Source of the DNA: JBAZWE01 sp041658605 | GTDB taxonomy: Bacteria > Actinomycetota > Thermoleophilia > BMS3ABIN01 | Direction: 5' to 3' | DNA length: 63,629 bases | Assembly: GCA_041658605.1 (NCBI GenBank) | Contig: JBAZZU010000013.1 | Location: 1 to 63,629, forward strand | Shown: positions 17,071 through 25,474 of the stretch, piece after piece | How the letters are laid out: each line of letters begins with the position of its first letter | Numbering within the stretch: position 1 is the first letter of the stretch | Translations under genes and position numbers: made by a program | The notes under the pieces: model-generated | Seen by the model: the letters and a program-made list of their open reading frames with translations, nothing else | The model's database searches: none | Told to the model about the DNA's origin: nothing

Positions 17071-18024
17071 GTGAGGGTCTATCGCGACATAGCGGAAGTT
17101 CCGGCTGGAAAGAGGGTCGTTGCCATCGGCTCATTCGATGGTGTGCATATCGGCCATCAGCGCATCATAGGTGACGCGGTAAGCGCCGCCAGGGAGGCAG
17201 GCGCCACCAGCATGGTGATCACCTTTCATCCTCATCCGCTGTCGGTGATCGCACCCGACAAGTGTCCGCCCATCCTGACGCCGCTGAACGTGAAGACTGA
17301 TCTTATAGGCAATCTCGGAGTTGATGAGATGCTGATCATCCCCTTCACCGACGAGTTCTCACAGCTCTCTCCCACCGTCTTCTGCGAGATGCTTTTTTCC
17401 TCGACGCTGGGCGCGACGCGGGTGATTGTCGGTGACAATTTTCGCTTCGGGCACAAGGCCGGAGGGGATATAAAGTTTCTGGAAGAGTACGGCAGGAATG
17501 TCGGCATGACGGTGGTCGCCGAGCCGCTGGTAACGGCGGGCAACGAACCGATCTCGTCAACGAGGATCCGCAACCTTCTCATCGAAGGGAAACTGCGGGA
17601 GGTGCGCGAGATACTGAGCCGTCCGCCATCCACACACGGCAAGGTTGTCCACGGTGACAAGCGGGGCCGCACGCTGGGTGTTCGCACGGCGAACATAGAA
17701 GCCTTCGTCGACTGCATCTTTCCCGGCAGGGGTGTCTACCTCGCCGACCTTTACGTCGGGCGTGACCCTTACGCCTGCCTGGTCAACATAGGGCACAACC
17801 CGACTTTTTTCCCGACCGATGAGGAAAGTTCGCAAAAGATGAGGATCGAGGCGCACATCCTCGACTTTGACCGCAGCCTCTACGGTCTCGATGTGCGCGT
17901 GGACTTTCTCGAGCGCCTGCGTGATGAGAAGAAGTTTGAAAGTCCCGACGAACTCGTGTCACAGATCATGCAGGACATCGCCGCGGCCAGGAAATTCAAG
18001 GATTTCGCGGTAAGGAAGAAGTAG
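17071..18024 (+). CDS. ribF: Bifunctional riboflavin kinase/FAD synthetase RibF
   Basis: Converts riboflavin to FMN and then FAD. 317 residues. Seen: N-terminal nucleotidyltransferase with VAIGSFDGVHIGHQRII, FHPHPL, IVGDNFRFGHKAGGD and SSTRIRNLL; C-terminal flavokinase with GRTLGVRTANIEAF, GVYLADL and IEAHILDFDRSLYG. Odd: the flavokinase PTAN motif, which binds Mg-ATP, reads Arg-Thr-Ala-Asn here; Thr and Asn are kept. GTG start at 17071, 16 nt after truB. Last gene of the operon; the convergent kinase gene ends 15 nt away. Confidence 0.95.
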   Translation: MRVYRDIAEVPAGKRVVAIGSFDGVHIGHQRIIGDAVSAAREAGATSMVITFHPHPLSVIAPDKCPPILTPLNVKTDLIGNLGVDEMLIIPFTDEFSQLSPTVFCEMLFSSTLGATRVIVGDNFRFGHKAGGDIKFLEEYGRNVGMTVVAEPLVTAGNEPISSTRIRNLLIEGKLREVREILSRPPSTHGKVVHGDKRGRTLGVRTANIEAFVDCIFPGRGVYLADLYVGRDPYACLVNIGHNPTFFPTDEESSQKMRIEAHILDFDRSLYGLDVRVDFLERLRDEKKFESPDELVSQIMQDIAAARKFKDFAVRKK

Positions 18025-18038
18025 AGCCCCGGGCCTCT

Positions 18039-20036
18039 CTAGGCCACGTGCCTCTCCTCCTGTTTGAAGCCGGTCTTCACCGGCAGGGTGACTGTGAAGA
18101 CCGAGCCGCTCCCCGGTTCTGACTCAACCGTTATCTCGCCGCCGTGATCGCTGACGATCCTCTGTGATACCGAAAGCCCCAGACCGGTCCCCTCCCCGAC
18201 GCGCTTGGTCGTGAAGAAGGGATCGAAGACTCGTGAAGCGGCATGCATGTCCATGCCGATGCCGGTATCGGCAAAGGCTATCTCCATGATCCTTTTATCT
18301 CCGCCGCCTTGTACGCGCGATGTGATATCCAGCACGCCGCCGTCCGGCATCGACTGGATGGCGTTATGGATGATATTGATGAAGACCTGCTTCAACTGGT
18401 TCGCGTCGATGACCACCTGCGGCAAGGCGTCATCGAAACGGGTATTGATTTTCACCGAACCCAGCTCTGCCTGGTGGTGCATAAGGAACAGCGTATGTTC
18501 GATCAGGCCGTCGATCGCCGCCGGAGTGCGTTCGAGATCCCCCTGCCTTGCGAAGTCCAGCAGGTTCCGGACAATGTCACGCGCGCGCAGGGTCTCACTT
18601 TCTATTACGGACACCCTCTTTTCAAACGCGGCCGCGTCCTGGGGATATGACTTAATCAGAAGTGTGTTTCCCAGGATTCCGGTCAGCGGGTTGTTGATCT
18701 CGTGGGCTACGCCCGCCGCAAGTTCTCCGATCGCCGCCAGCTTGGACGAACTGAAGAGCTGGCGCTGCAGCTCTTCCTGCTGTTCGACCTTCTGTTCGAG
18801 GACGGCCATCATGTTGTTGAAGGTTTCGCCCATCAGGGTGATCCTGTCGGGACAGGCTGCCTTGAAGACCTCGCATTTCTCACAACGCCCCAGTTTCTGC
18901 GCAAAGACACCCTGGACCTCGCCGCCGCAGTGGGTGCCGGCGACCTGCCAGCAGCGCAGGTTATCCTCGTGGCCATAAGCGGGACAATCCTGCTGGCCAC
19001 ATTCCTTCGACTCCCAGCATCTGATGAGATTGGGATTCTGGTACCTGGTATTGAAGCTCCTGTCCTTCTCGGCCTCCGAAATGAGGCTGGCTATCTCCGT
19101 CGTCGCCATGGCCAGCTCAAGGTTATGTTCTTCCATCTTCTCGAACAGCCTGGTGTTTTCGATGGCGACCGCGACTTCGCTGCCCAGCGCGGATAAAAGG
19201 TCGAGGGTCGTCCGCGGGAAGTCGGTCTTTGAGCCGGTTACGCATATGGCGCCCTGCAGCTTGCCCTCGAATTTCATCGGGACGCAGGCGATCGATTCGT
19301 AATGGGGGTATTCGTTGTCCGGCAGGTCAAACACCGCCGCTTTGCCCGTGCTGGTCGCGACCCCGGCCGCGTGGTTGAAAATCTTATCGGATGAATGGGA
19401 ATGGTGATCTTCCGTAGTATCGAGGCTGCTGCAAAGGACGGGCTGGAGTTCTCCTTCTTTCTCCATCAGGATGCAGCCGGTTCTGGATCCCGTTATCTCA
19501 AGCGCTTTTTCCAGCGCGATCGCGAGCAGCTCATTAAGCTCCCTGGATTCAGACATGGAATGAGCGACCTCATAAAGCATCGAGAGGTCGCGGTTGCGAC
19601 GGGTTATCTCCCGCTCACGGGACTGAAGCGATTCGGCCATCTGGTTGATAGTGACCGCCAGCTCTTCCAGTTCGTTCTCATTATCCGTAGCGACCCTGTA
19701 GTCGAGGTCGCCGTCTCCGATCCGGCGGGCTCCCATCTGAAGGACGCGAATCGGACGCACCAGGCCACTGGCAAAGAAATAGCCCATCACAAGCGCTATC
19801 AAAAGGCCGCTGAGGCTATAAAAGATCGCCTGCTCTTCGATTTCATGGGCCTGGTCGTCAGCATCCTGCCAGGAGATCGAGCCTTCCTGGACCATCCTGT
19901 CAAGCTGCTCCGAATATACGAGATGGCTGCGGTAACCGAGGAAGGCGACAGGGACCAGCGCCACGATAATGAAAATTGCAGTCGTTTTTCGAAAGATACT
20001 GTTTTTTCTGCGCCATTCTGCCGGAATCATGGTCAT
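18039..20036 (-). CDS. Membrane sensor histidine kinase with HAMP, GAF and two-CW Cys-rich domain
   Basis: 665 residues. Seen: two membrane segments (about 18-35 and 70-92) enclosing a very short external loop; HAMP (about 93-142); GAF (about 155-300); a Cys-rich segment (340-394: CWESKECGQQDCPAY, then RCWQVAGTHC, CEKCEVFKAACPD) matching the two-CW motif found in many anaerobe sensors; HisKA with GVAHEINNP (His445); and HATPase_c with NIIHNAIQSMPDGG, DTGIGM and GEGTGLGLSV. Start is ATG at 20036, with GGAGG 6 nt upstream. No response regulator is adjacent, so it is an orphan. The Cys cluster may hold metal or sense redox state; that is inference. Confidence 0.92.
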   Translation of the reverse strand: MTMIPAEWRRKNSIFRKTTAIFIIVALVPVAFLGYRSHLVYSEQLDRMVQEGSISWQDADDQAHEIEEQAIFYSLSGLLIALVMGYFFASGLVRPIRVLQMGARRIGDGDLDYRVATDNENELEELAVTINQMAESLQSREREITRRNRDLSMLYEVAHSMSESRELNELLAIALEKALEITGSRTGCILMEKEGELQPVLCSSLDTTEDHHSHSSDKIFNHAAGVATSTGKAAVFDLPDNEYPHYESIACVPMKFEGKLQGAICVTGSKTDFPRTTLDLLSALGSEVAVAIENTRLFEKMEEHNLELAMATTEIASLISEAEKDRSFNTRYQNPNLIRCWESKECGQQDCPAYGHEDNLRCWQVAGTHCGGEVQGVFAQKLGRCEKCEVFKAACPDRITLMGETFNNMMAVLEQKVEQQEELQRQLFSSSKLAAIGELAAGVAHEINNPLTGILGNTLLIKSYPQDAAAFEKRVSVIESETLRARDIVRNLLDFARQGDLERTPAAIDGLIEHTLFLMHHQAELGSVKINTRFDDALPQVVIDANQLKQVFINIIHNAIQSMPDGGVLDITSRVQGGGDKRIMEIAFADTGIGMDMHAASRVFDPFFTTKRVGEGTGLGLSVSQRIVSDHGGEITVESEPGSGSVFTVTLPVKTGFKQEERHVA

Positions 20037-20324
20037 ATGATCCTCCGGGAACGTGATGCAGGAAGATATGCGGGGATTTCAAACTTTGTCGGACCGGTCC
20101 TGCTAAAACCGCTCTGGGCGCCTCCACCCGTATTGCCCACCTTCTGCCTCCGTTAATCGCTCGGCCAGTTCTCCATAATCGACAGGAGTACGCTATTATT
20201 TAGCGTTCAGCCACACGAGTTTGCGGAGGTTCCCCTCTGTTAGCCTTTTGTTTATCACTATGGTAAGCTCTGACAGTGCGCTTGGAACCCCACATCTTAG
20301 GTAAATTTCAGGAGGAGGTGAATA

Positions 20325-20594
20325 TTGGTACTTAGCAAGGAAGATAAAGAGTCGGTTATGGGCAAGTTCGGCAGTCGCGAGGGCGATACGGGCTCTCCGG
20401 AAGTGCAGGTAGCGCTGCTGACCGAGAGAATCAATTACCTGACCGAGCATCTTAAGACGCATAAGAAAGATCATCACTCTCGGCGGGGGTTGTTGAAGAT
20501 GGTGGGGAAGAGGCGGCGGTTGCTTACCTACCTGCAGGACAAGAACGTGAATCGCTACCGTACGCTGGTGAAGGACCTGGGACTCAGGAAGTAG
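20325..20594 (+). CDS. rpsO: 30S ribosomal protein S15
   Basis: 89 residues, exact family length. Seen: FGSREGDTGSPEVQVALLTERI and HKKDHHSRRGLLKMVGKRRRLLTYL, the 16S-binding helices. TTG start at 20325 with a strong GGAGGAGGTG just upstream. It precedes pnp as in most bacteria. The 288-nt gap 20037-20324 between it and the divergent kinase holds no gene; short GC-rich hairpins near 20230 could be an S15 autoregulatory leader, but I could not assign them. Confidence 0.97.
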   Translation: MVLSKEDKESVMGKFGSREGDTGSPEVQVALLTERINYLTEHLKTHKKDHHSRRGLLKMVGKRRRLLTYLQDKNVNRYRTLVKDLGLRK

Positions 20595-20673
20595 GTAAGC
20601 TGGTCGCATCTCTGCATTAATCCCTTTTTTGCCCTAAGCGTATGTAACGCTGCCGCAATTGGGATCTTTGTTG

Positions 20674-20801
20674 CTCTAGGCCTGAGGCTGAGAGCCTGCA
20701 GAATCATCACCCGGAGTGTGGCGAAGGACACAAGGTGTTGCTTCGACTTCCTTTCGGATCCAATGATGATGATTTGCGGGTTTTGAGCCTTGAGCCTAGA
20801 G
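20674..20801 (+). promoter_or_regulatory. Long-range stem in the rpsO-pnp leader
   Basis: CTCTAGGC followed by CTGAGGCT (20674-20689) pairs with AGCCTTGA followed by GCCTAGAG (20786-20801): 8 perfect pairs, one mismatch, then 7 pairs including two wobbles. It encloses about 96 nt with smaller hairpins and abuts the terminator hairpin at 20802. Suggests a folded pnp leader. Confidence 0.5.
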
Positions 20802-20838
20802 CCGGTCGCGGGAGTAAGGTTACTCGCGGCCTTTTTTT
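20802..20838 (+). terminator. Terminator or attenuator between rpsO and pnp
   Basis: CGCGGGAGTAA pairs with TTACTCGCG (about 20807-20828) with a one-base bulge, flanked by GGCC-type extension and followed by TTTTTTT (20832-20838). It ends 46 nt before the pnp start, so it may end rpsO transcripts or attenuate pnp. Confidence 0.7.
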
Positions 20839-20884
20839 ATTGACGGGACGCAATGGTGCGTCCACATCCGAGGAGACGAATCTC

Positions 20885-23077
20885 TTGATTTCAGAGAAGA
20901 CTGTAGTAATAAAGACTATTGAGCTTGGTGGGAAGACGATCACACTGGAGACCGGACGCGTGGCCAAACAGGCCAACGGGGCCGTGATCGTCAGATGCGG
21001 TGACACGATGGTGCTTGTTACGGCCACCGGCCGCACGGAGCCGAAGGAAGGCATCGATTTCTTCCCGCTGACCGTGGACATCGAAGAACGCATGTATGCC
21101 GCTGGCAAGATCCCGGGCGGATTCATCAAGCGGGAGGCCAGGCCCAGCGAGAAGTCCATTCTCACCGCCCGGCTTATCGACCGCCCTGTGCGGCCCCGTT
21201 TCCCCAAGGGTTTTTCCAACGAGACACAGATCATCGCCACCATCCTTTCCACCGACCAGGAGAACGCATATGACGTGCTGGCGCTGCTGGGAGCCTCAGC
21301 GGCGCTATCCATCTCGGAGATCCCCTTCCAGGGACCGATCGCCGCGGTGCGCGTTGGCCGGATAGCCGGCGAACTGGTGCTGAATCCGACCTGGCAGCAG
21401 ATGCAGGAGCTGGATTGTGACCTGGACATGATCGTGGCCGGAACCGCCGAATCGATCCTGATGATCGAAGCGGGCGGCACCGAGATCAGCGAAGACGTGG
21501 CCATGGAGGCCGTGCGTTTCTCCCAGGAGCCGATCCGCCAGCTCTGCCAGCTGCAGGAAGAGCTGCGTGAGGCTGCTGGCAAGACCAAGTGGACCTTCGT
21601 GGAGCCCGAGGTCGACAAGGAGCTCTACACCAGGATCGAATCCATCTGCCGTGCCGGTCTCGAAGAGGCCAACCGGATCACCGACAAGCAGGAGCGTTCT
21701 GACCGCATCGAGCAGATCCGCGGCTCGGTCAAGTCCGAGCTGATCAAGGATGATTCGCCTGAGGACTTCGCCCGCACGGTGGGTTCCATCACCAAGGCGA
21801 TTGAAAAGGATGTCGTGCGCCGCACGATCGCGGTGGACAAGATCCGCCCCGACGGACGCGCAGTCGAGGAGGTCCGCGAGATCACCTGCGAGGTCGGGGT
21901 TGCACCCCGTACCCACGGTTCGGCCCTCTTCACCCGTGGCCAGACCCAGGCGATGACCCTTCTGACCCTGGGCGCTGTCGGAGATTACCAGCGCATCGAC
22001 GGCCTCGGCCTCGAGGACAGCAAGCGCTATATCCATCATTACAACTTCCCGCCGTTCTCGGTGGGCGAGACCGGTTTCATGCGTGGCCCCAAGCGCCGCG
22101 ATATCGGCCACGGGGCGCTGGCGGAAAAAGCGCTGCGGCCCATGATCCCGGACGAGCATGAATTCCCTTACACGATACGGCTGGTGAGCGAGATCATGGA
22201 GAGCAACGGCTCTTCGTCGATGGCGAGCACCTGTGGTTCTTCCCTGTCGCTTATGGACGCCGGTGTCCCCATCAAGGGTGCCATCGGCGGCGTCGCCTGC
22301 GGCCTGGTCGTACGCTCCAGCTGCCGCGGCTGCGGCCACGAGGGTGTCTTCCTGCGCCAGTGTGAGAAGTGCGGTTCCACCGACGTTGATGCCAACTATG
22401 TCATCCTCACCGACATCGCCGGCATCGAGGATCACCTCGGTGACATGGACTTCAAGGTAGCGGGCAGCAAGGACGGCATAACCGCCATCCAGATGGATTT
22501 AAAGATCAAGGAAGGTATCACGCCGGAAGTGCTGGCCGAGGCGCTGGAGCAATCCAAACGCGGCCGCCTGCACGTGCTCGGCAAGATGATGGAGACGCTG
22601 CCGGAGGCTCGTACCGAGCTTTCAGAGTACGCGCCCCGCATCTTCAGCATGCAGATCAATCCGGACAAGATAGGCGCGCTGATCGGCAAGGGCGGCGAAA
22701 CCATTCGCGGCCTCGTCGATGAGTTCGACTGTTCCATAGACGTAGAGGAAGACGGTACTGTCTTCATCTGCGCCCGAGACGGCGCCAGCGGCGAGGATGT
22801 TGTCCAGCGTGTCAATGAGCTGTGCAAGGACGTCGAAGCCGGCGATATCTTCATCGGCAAGGTAGTAAAGACCACCGATTTTGGAGCCTTCGTGGAGCTT
22901 AAGCGCGGCACCGACGGTCTTGTCCACATCTCCAACCTGGCGGAAGGACGCGTCAACAAGGTCGAAGACGTTGTTAAGCGCGGCCAGATGGTGCAGGTCG
23001 AGGTGATCGAGGTAAAAGAGGACCGTGGCAAGCAGCGGATCGGCCTGAGGGTGGTTGACCTAAATCCAACAATATGA
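20885..23077 (+). CDS. pnp: Polyribonucleotide nucleotidyltransferase (PNPase)
   Basis: Phosphorolytic 3'-5' exoribonuclease. 730 residues from TTG at 20885, chosen for the upstream GAGGAG and because the family begins near KTIELGGKTITLETGRVAKQ. Seen: two RNase PH domains (FFPLTVDIEERMYAAGKIPGGF, RPVRPRFPKGF; then GVAPRTHGSALFTRGQTQ), an all-alpha middle part, KH (KIGALIGKGGETIRGL) and S1 (GDIFIGKVVKTTDFGAFVEL). Odd: an inserted Cys-rich loop near residue 480 (CRGCGHEGVFLRQCEKCGS), with the look of a zinc ribbon in the second PH domain. Its four Cys are at CxxC...CxxC spacing. Confidence 0.96.
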   Translation: MISEKTVVIKTIELGGKTITLETGRVAKQANGAVIVRCGDTMVLVTATGRTEPKEGIDFFPLTVDIEERMYAAGKIPGGFIKREARPSEKSILTARLIDRPVRPRFPKGFSNETQIIATILSTDQENAYDVLALLGASAALSISEIPFQGPIAAVRVGRIAGELVLNPTWQQMQELDCDLDMIVAGTAESILMIEAGGTEISEDVAMEAVRFSQEPIRQLCQLQEELREAAGKTKWTFVEPEVDKELYTRIESICRAGLEEANRITDKQERSDRIEQIRGSVKSELIKDDSPEDFARTVGSITKAIEKDVVRRTIAVDKIRPDGRAVEEVREITCEVGVAPRTHGSALFTRGQTQAMTLLTLGAVGDYQRIDGLGLEDSKRYIHHYNFPPFSVGETGFMRGPKRRDIGHGALAEKALRPMIPDEHEFPYTIRLVSEIMESNGSSSMASTCGSSLSLMDAGVPIKGAIGGVACGLVVRSSCRGCGHEGVFLRQCEKCGSTDVDANYVILTDIAGIEDHLGDMDFKVAGSKDGITAIQMDLKIKEGITPEVLAEALEQSKRGRLHVLGKMMETLPEARTELSEYAPRIFSMQINPDKIGALIGKGGETIRGLVDEFDCSIDVEEDGTVFICARDGASGEDVVQRVNELCKDVEAGDIFIGKVVKTTDFGAFVELKRGTDGLVHISNLAEGRVNKVEDVVKRGQMVQVEVIEVKEDRGKQRIGLRVVDLNPTI

Positions 23078-24365
23078 GCTGACACAGCTTAAAGCGGGCG
23101 GACGGGTTATCAGCGAGAAGCTGCCGTCCGTCCGCTCTATTTCCCTGGGCCTCTGGATCGGCGCCGGTTCCCGCTACGAGGAGCCAGCCGAGAGCGGTAT
23201 CAGCCATTTCATCGAACACCTGCTCTTCAAGGGCGGCAAGCGTTTCAACGCACTCGAGATCGCGCAGATATTCGATTCGTTCGGCGGCGAGCTCAACGCG
23301 GCGACGGCGCGGGAATATACCGTGGTCCACGCCCGCTTTCTCGACGAGCACCTCGAGGACGCTATCGAGGTCATGGCTGACATGGTGATCCACCCGTCAT
23401 TCGCGGACATCGACCTGGAGCGCGAGGTGGTGGTCGAGGAGATCGCCATGTACGAGGATTCTCCCGGCGAGCTGATCGCAGATTACCTGACCCAGTCGAT
23501 CTTCGGCGCACATCCGCTGGGAAAGAGCGTGCTGGGGACGACCGGGATCATCGGTTCCGTCAGCCCTGAAGTGATCAGCGGCTATCACGCCGGCCACTAT
23601 ACCCTTCCCAACATGGTCGTTGCGGCGGCGGGCAATATCGAACAGGACAGGCTGGTTGAGCTGGCAAAAAAGCATCTTGCCGGCGGCAACGGCGCTCAGC
23701 CCCATACGGCTTCAAAACCGGCGCCTGACGTTCCGGCGCAGGCCGCCCGTGACGCCTGTTTTTACGTGAAGGACACCCAGCAGTATCACGTCTGTTTCGG
23801 CGGGCTCGGCATTCCGCGCTATTCGGACAGGCGTTTCGCGCTCTCCATCCTCGACAGCATCCTCGGAGGCACGGCCAGCTCAAGGCTCTTTCAGGAAGTG
23901 CGCGACAAGCGGGGGCTCGCCTACTCGGTATATTCCTATACCTCCTCATATTCAGACACGGGGCTGGTAGGCATCTATTTCGGATGCCGTGGCGACAGCG
24001 TCGCTGAGGTGACGGGCATCATCGCCGGGGAGATCGAATCCCTGGCTGACGAAGGAGTGCGCGAAGACGAGTTTTTAAGGGCCAAGGAGAGCGCCAAGGG
24101 ACGGGTCGTGCTCGGCATGGAGACTACACATAGCCGCATGAGCCGGCTGGGGAAGCTGTCGGTCACGGATGCCGAGATCCTCGACCTTGACGAGATTATC
24201 GCGAGGATCGATGCGGTCACCGCCGACGACGTCAGCGGGCTGGTGCGTGACTACTATCGTCCCGCCAACCTGGCGGCCGTTGCGATCGGTCCGGACGCGG
24301 GCGTGCTGGAAAAGGCGCTCGGCATACTCGGAGGCGAGCGCACGATGCTGGTGAAGGAGAGCTAG
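23064..24365 (+). CDS. M16 family zinc peptidase (start codon not conventional)
   Basis: Processing-protease-like peptidase, usually encoded behind pnp. Seen: GGRVISEKLPSVRSISLGLWIGAGSRYEEP, the zinc motif HFIEH (HxxEH) with LLFKGG, NAATAREYTVVHARFLDEH, and the C-terminal partner domain with RDKRGLAYSVYSYTSSY. Quoted in parts, the frame is open from 23064, directly after an in-frame TAA at 23061. Between 23064 and 23322 there is no in-frame ATG, GTG or TTG; 23322 is already past the zinc site. ATC at 23064 (with GAGGGTGG upstream) or CTG at 23079 are the only near-cognate candidates that give a full protein. It overlaps the pnp stop by 14 nt if ATC is used. Confidence 0.88.
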   Translation: MQQYELTQLKAGGRVISEKLPSVRSISLGLWIGAGSRYEEPAESGISHFIEHLLFKGGKRFNALEIAQIFDSFGGELNAATAREYTVVHARFLDEHLEDAIEVMADMVIHPSFADIDLEREVVVEEIAMYEDSPGELIADYLTQSIFGAHPLGKSVLGTTGIIGSVSPEVISGYHAGHYTLPNMVVAAAGNIEQDRLVELAKKHLAGGNGAQPHTASKPAPDVPAQAARDACFYVKDTQQYHVCFGGLGIPRYSDRRFALSILDSILGGTASSRLFQEVRDKRGLAYSVYSYTSSYSDTGLVGIYFGCRGDSVAEVTGIIAGEIESLADEGVREDEFLRAKESAKGRVVLGMETTHSRMSRLGKLSVTDAEILDLDEIIARIDAVTADDVSGLVRDYYRPANLAAVAIGPDAGVLEKALGILGGERTMLVKES

Positions 24366-25469
24366 ATGCTGACGATCGGTTCTGACACGAAGGCGCTGGA
24401 CGCGATCGAAGCGAAGGTGACTGCCGGCGAGAGGCTGAGCCTTGAAGACGGCCTGGCGCTGCTTGCGTCCGGCGACCTGTTGAGGGTGGGGGCCATGGCG
24501 GACCTGGCGCGGCGGCGGTCGGTAGGCGATGAAGTCTATTTCATCAACAACCGCCATATCAACCACACGAATGTTTGCGGCAACCGTTGCAAGTTTTGCG
24601 CTTTCAGCGCCGATGAGGGCGCCGACGACGCCTATACGATGACCCTTGAAGAGGTTCTGGAGCGGGCGCGCGAATCCCTGACCGACGGCATAACGGAGCT
24701 GCATATCGTCGGCGGCGAGCATCCCTCCCTTCCCTATGAATATTACCTGGACATGATCCGTTCGCTGCATGAACTCGACCAGGATGTGCACCTGCAGGCC
24801 TTTACCGCCAGCGAGATCTCTTTCTTCGCCAAACGCACGAAACGCAGCGAGGAGGAAGTGCTGCTGGAGCTCAAGGAGGCCGGGCTGGGCAGCATGCCGG
24901 GCGGAGGCGCCGAGATATTCGCGGAGCGCGTGCGGGGAATCGTCTGCGACAAAAAGATTTCGGGAGAGAAGTGGCTTGATGTGATGCGTACTGCCCACAA
25001 AGTGGGAATCAAGTCAAACGCCACCTTGCTTTACGGCCACGTCGAGACGCTGGAAGAGCGAATCGACCACCTCGTGCGCCTGCGTGAGCTGCAGGACGAG
25101 ACGGGCGGCTTCGGCAGCTTTATCCCGCTGGCGTTCCACCCGGCCAACACCGACCTCGAGGATCTGCCGGGTACGACCGGCTTCGAGGACCTGAAGATGC
25201 TGGCGGTCAGCCGTCTCATGCTGGACAATTTCGATAACATCAAGGCTTTCTGGATAATGATCGGCATCAAGCTGGCGCAGATCTCCCTGCATTTCGGGGT
25301 CAACGATATCGACGGCACCGTGGTGGAGGAGAAGATAACCCATGCCGCAGGCGCCGAGACCGAGCAGGCGATCGCCAAAGACGAGCTGATCCGGTTGATT
25401 CGTGACGCCGGGCGGAAACCGGTGGAGCGGGATACGCTCTACAATGTCATCCGGCGTTTCGGGGATTGA
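24366..25469 (+). CDS. mqnE: Aminofutalosine synthase MqnE (radical SAM)
   Basis: Joins the mqnA product 3-[(1-carboxyvinyl)oxy]benzoate to SAM-derived adenosine, giving aminofutalosine in menaquinone synthesis. 367 residues. Seen: INNRHINHTNVCGNRCKFCAF with the CxxxCxxC cluster motif, IVGGEHPSLPYEYY, MPGGGAEIF, and HFGVNDIDGTVVEEKI, all typical of MqnE rather than MqnC. ATG immediately follows the M16 stop. It forms a compact block with mqnA and mqnC. mqnB and mqnD are not in the window. Confidence 0.93.
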   Translation: MLTIGSDTKALDAIEAKVTAGERLSLEDGLALLASGDLLRVGAMADLARRRSVGDEVYFINNRHINHTNVCGNRCKFCAFSADEGADDAYTMTLEEVLERARESLTDGITELHIVGGEHPSLPYEYYLDMIRSLHELDQDVHLQAFTASEISFFAKRTKRSEEEVLLELKEAGLGSMPGGGAEIFAERVRGIVCDKKISGEKWLDVMRTAHKVGIKSNATLLYGHVETLEERIDHLVRLRELQDETGGFGSFIPLAFHPANTDLEDLPGTTGFEDLKMLAVSRLMLDNFDNIKAFWIMIGIKLAQISLHFGVNDIDGTVVEEKITHAAGAETEQAIAKDELIRLIRDAGRKPVERDTLYNVIRRFGD

Positions 25470-25474
25470 GGAAT

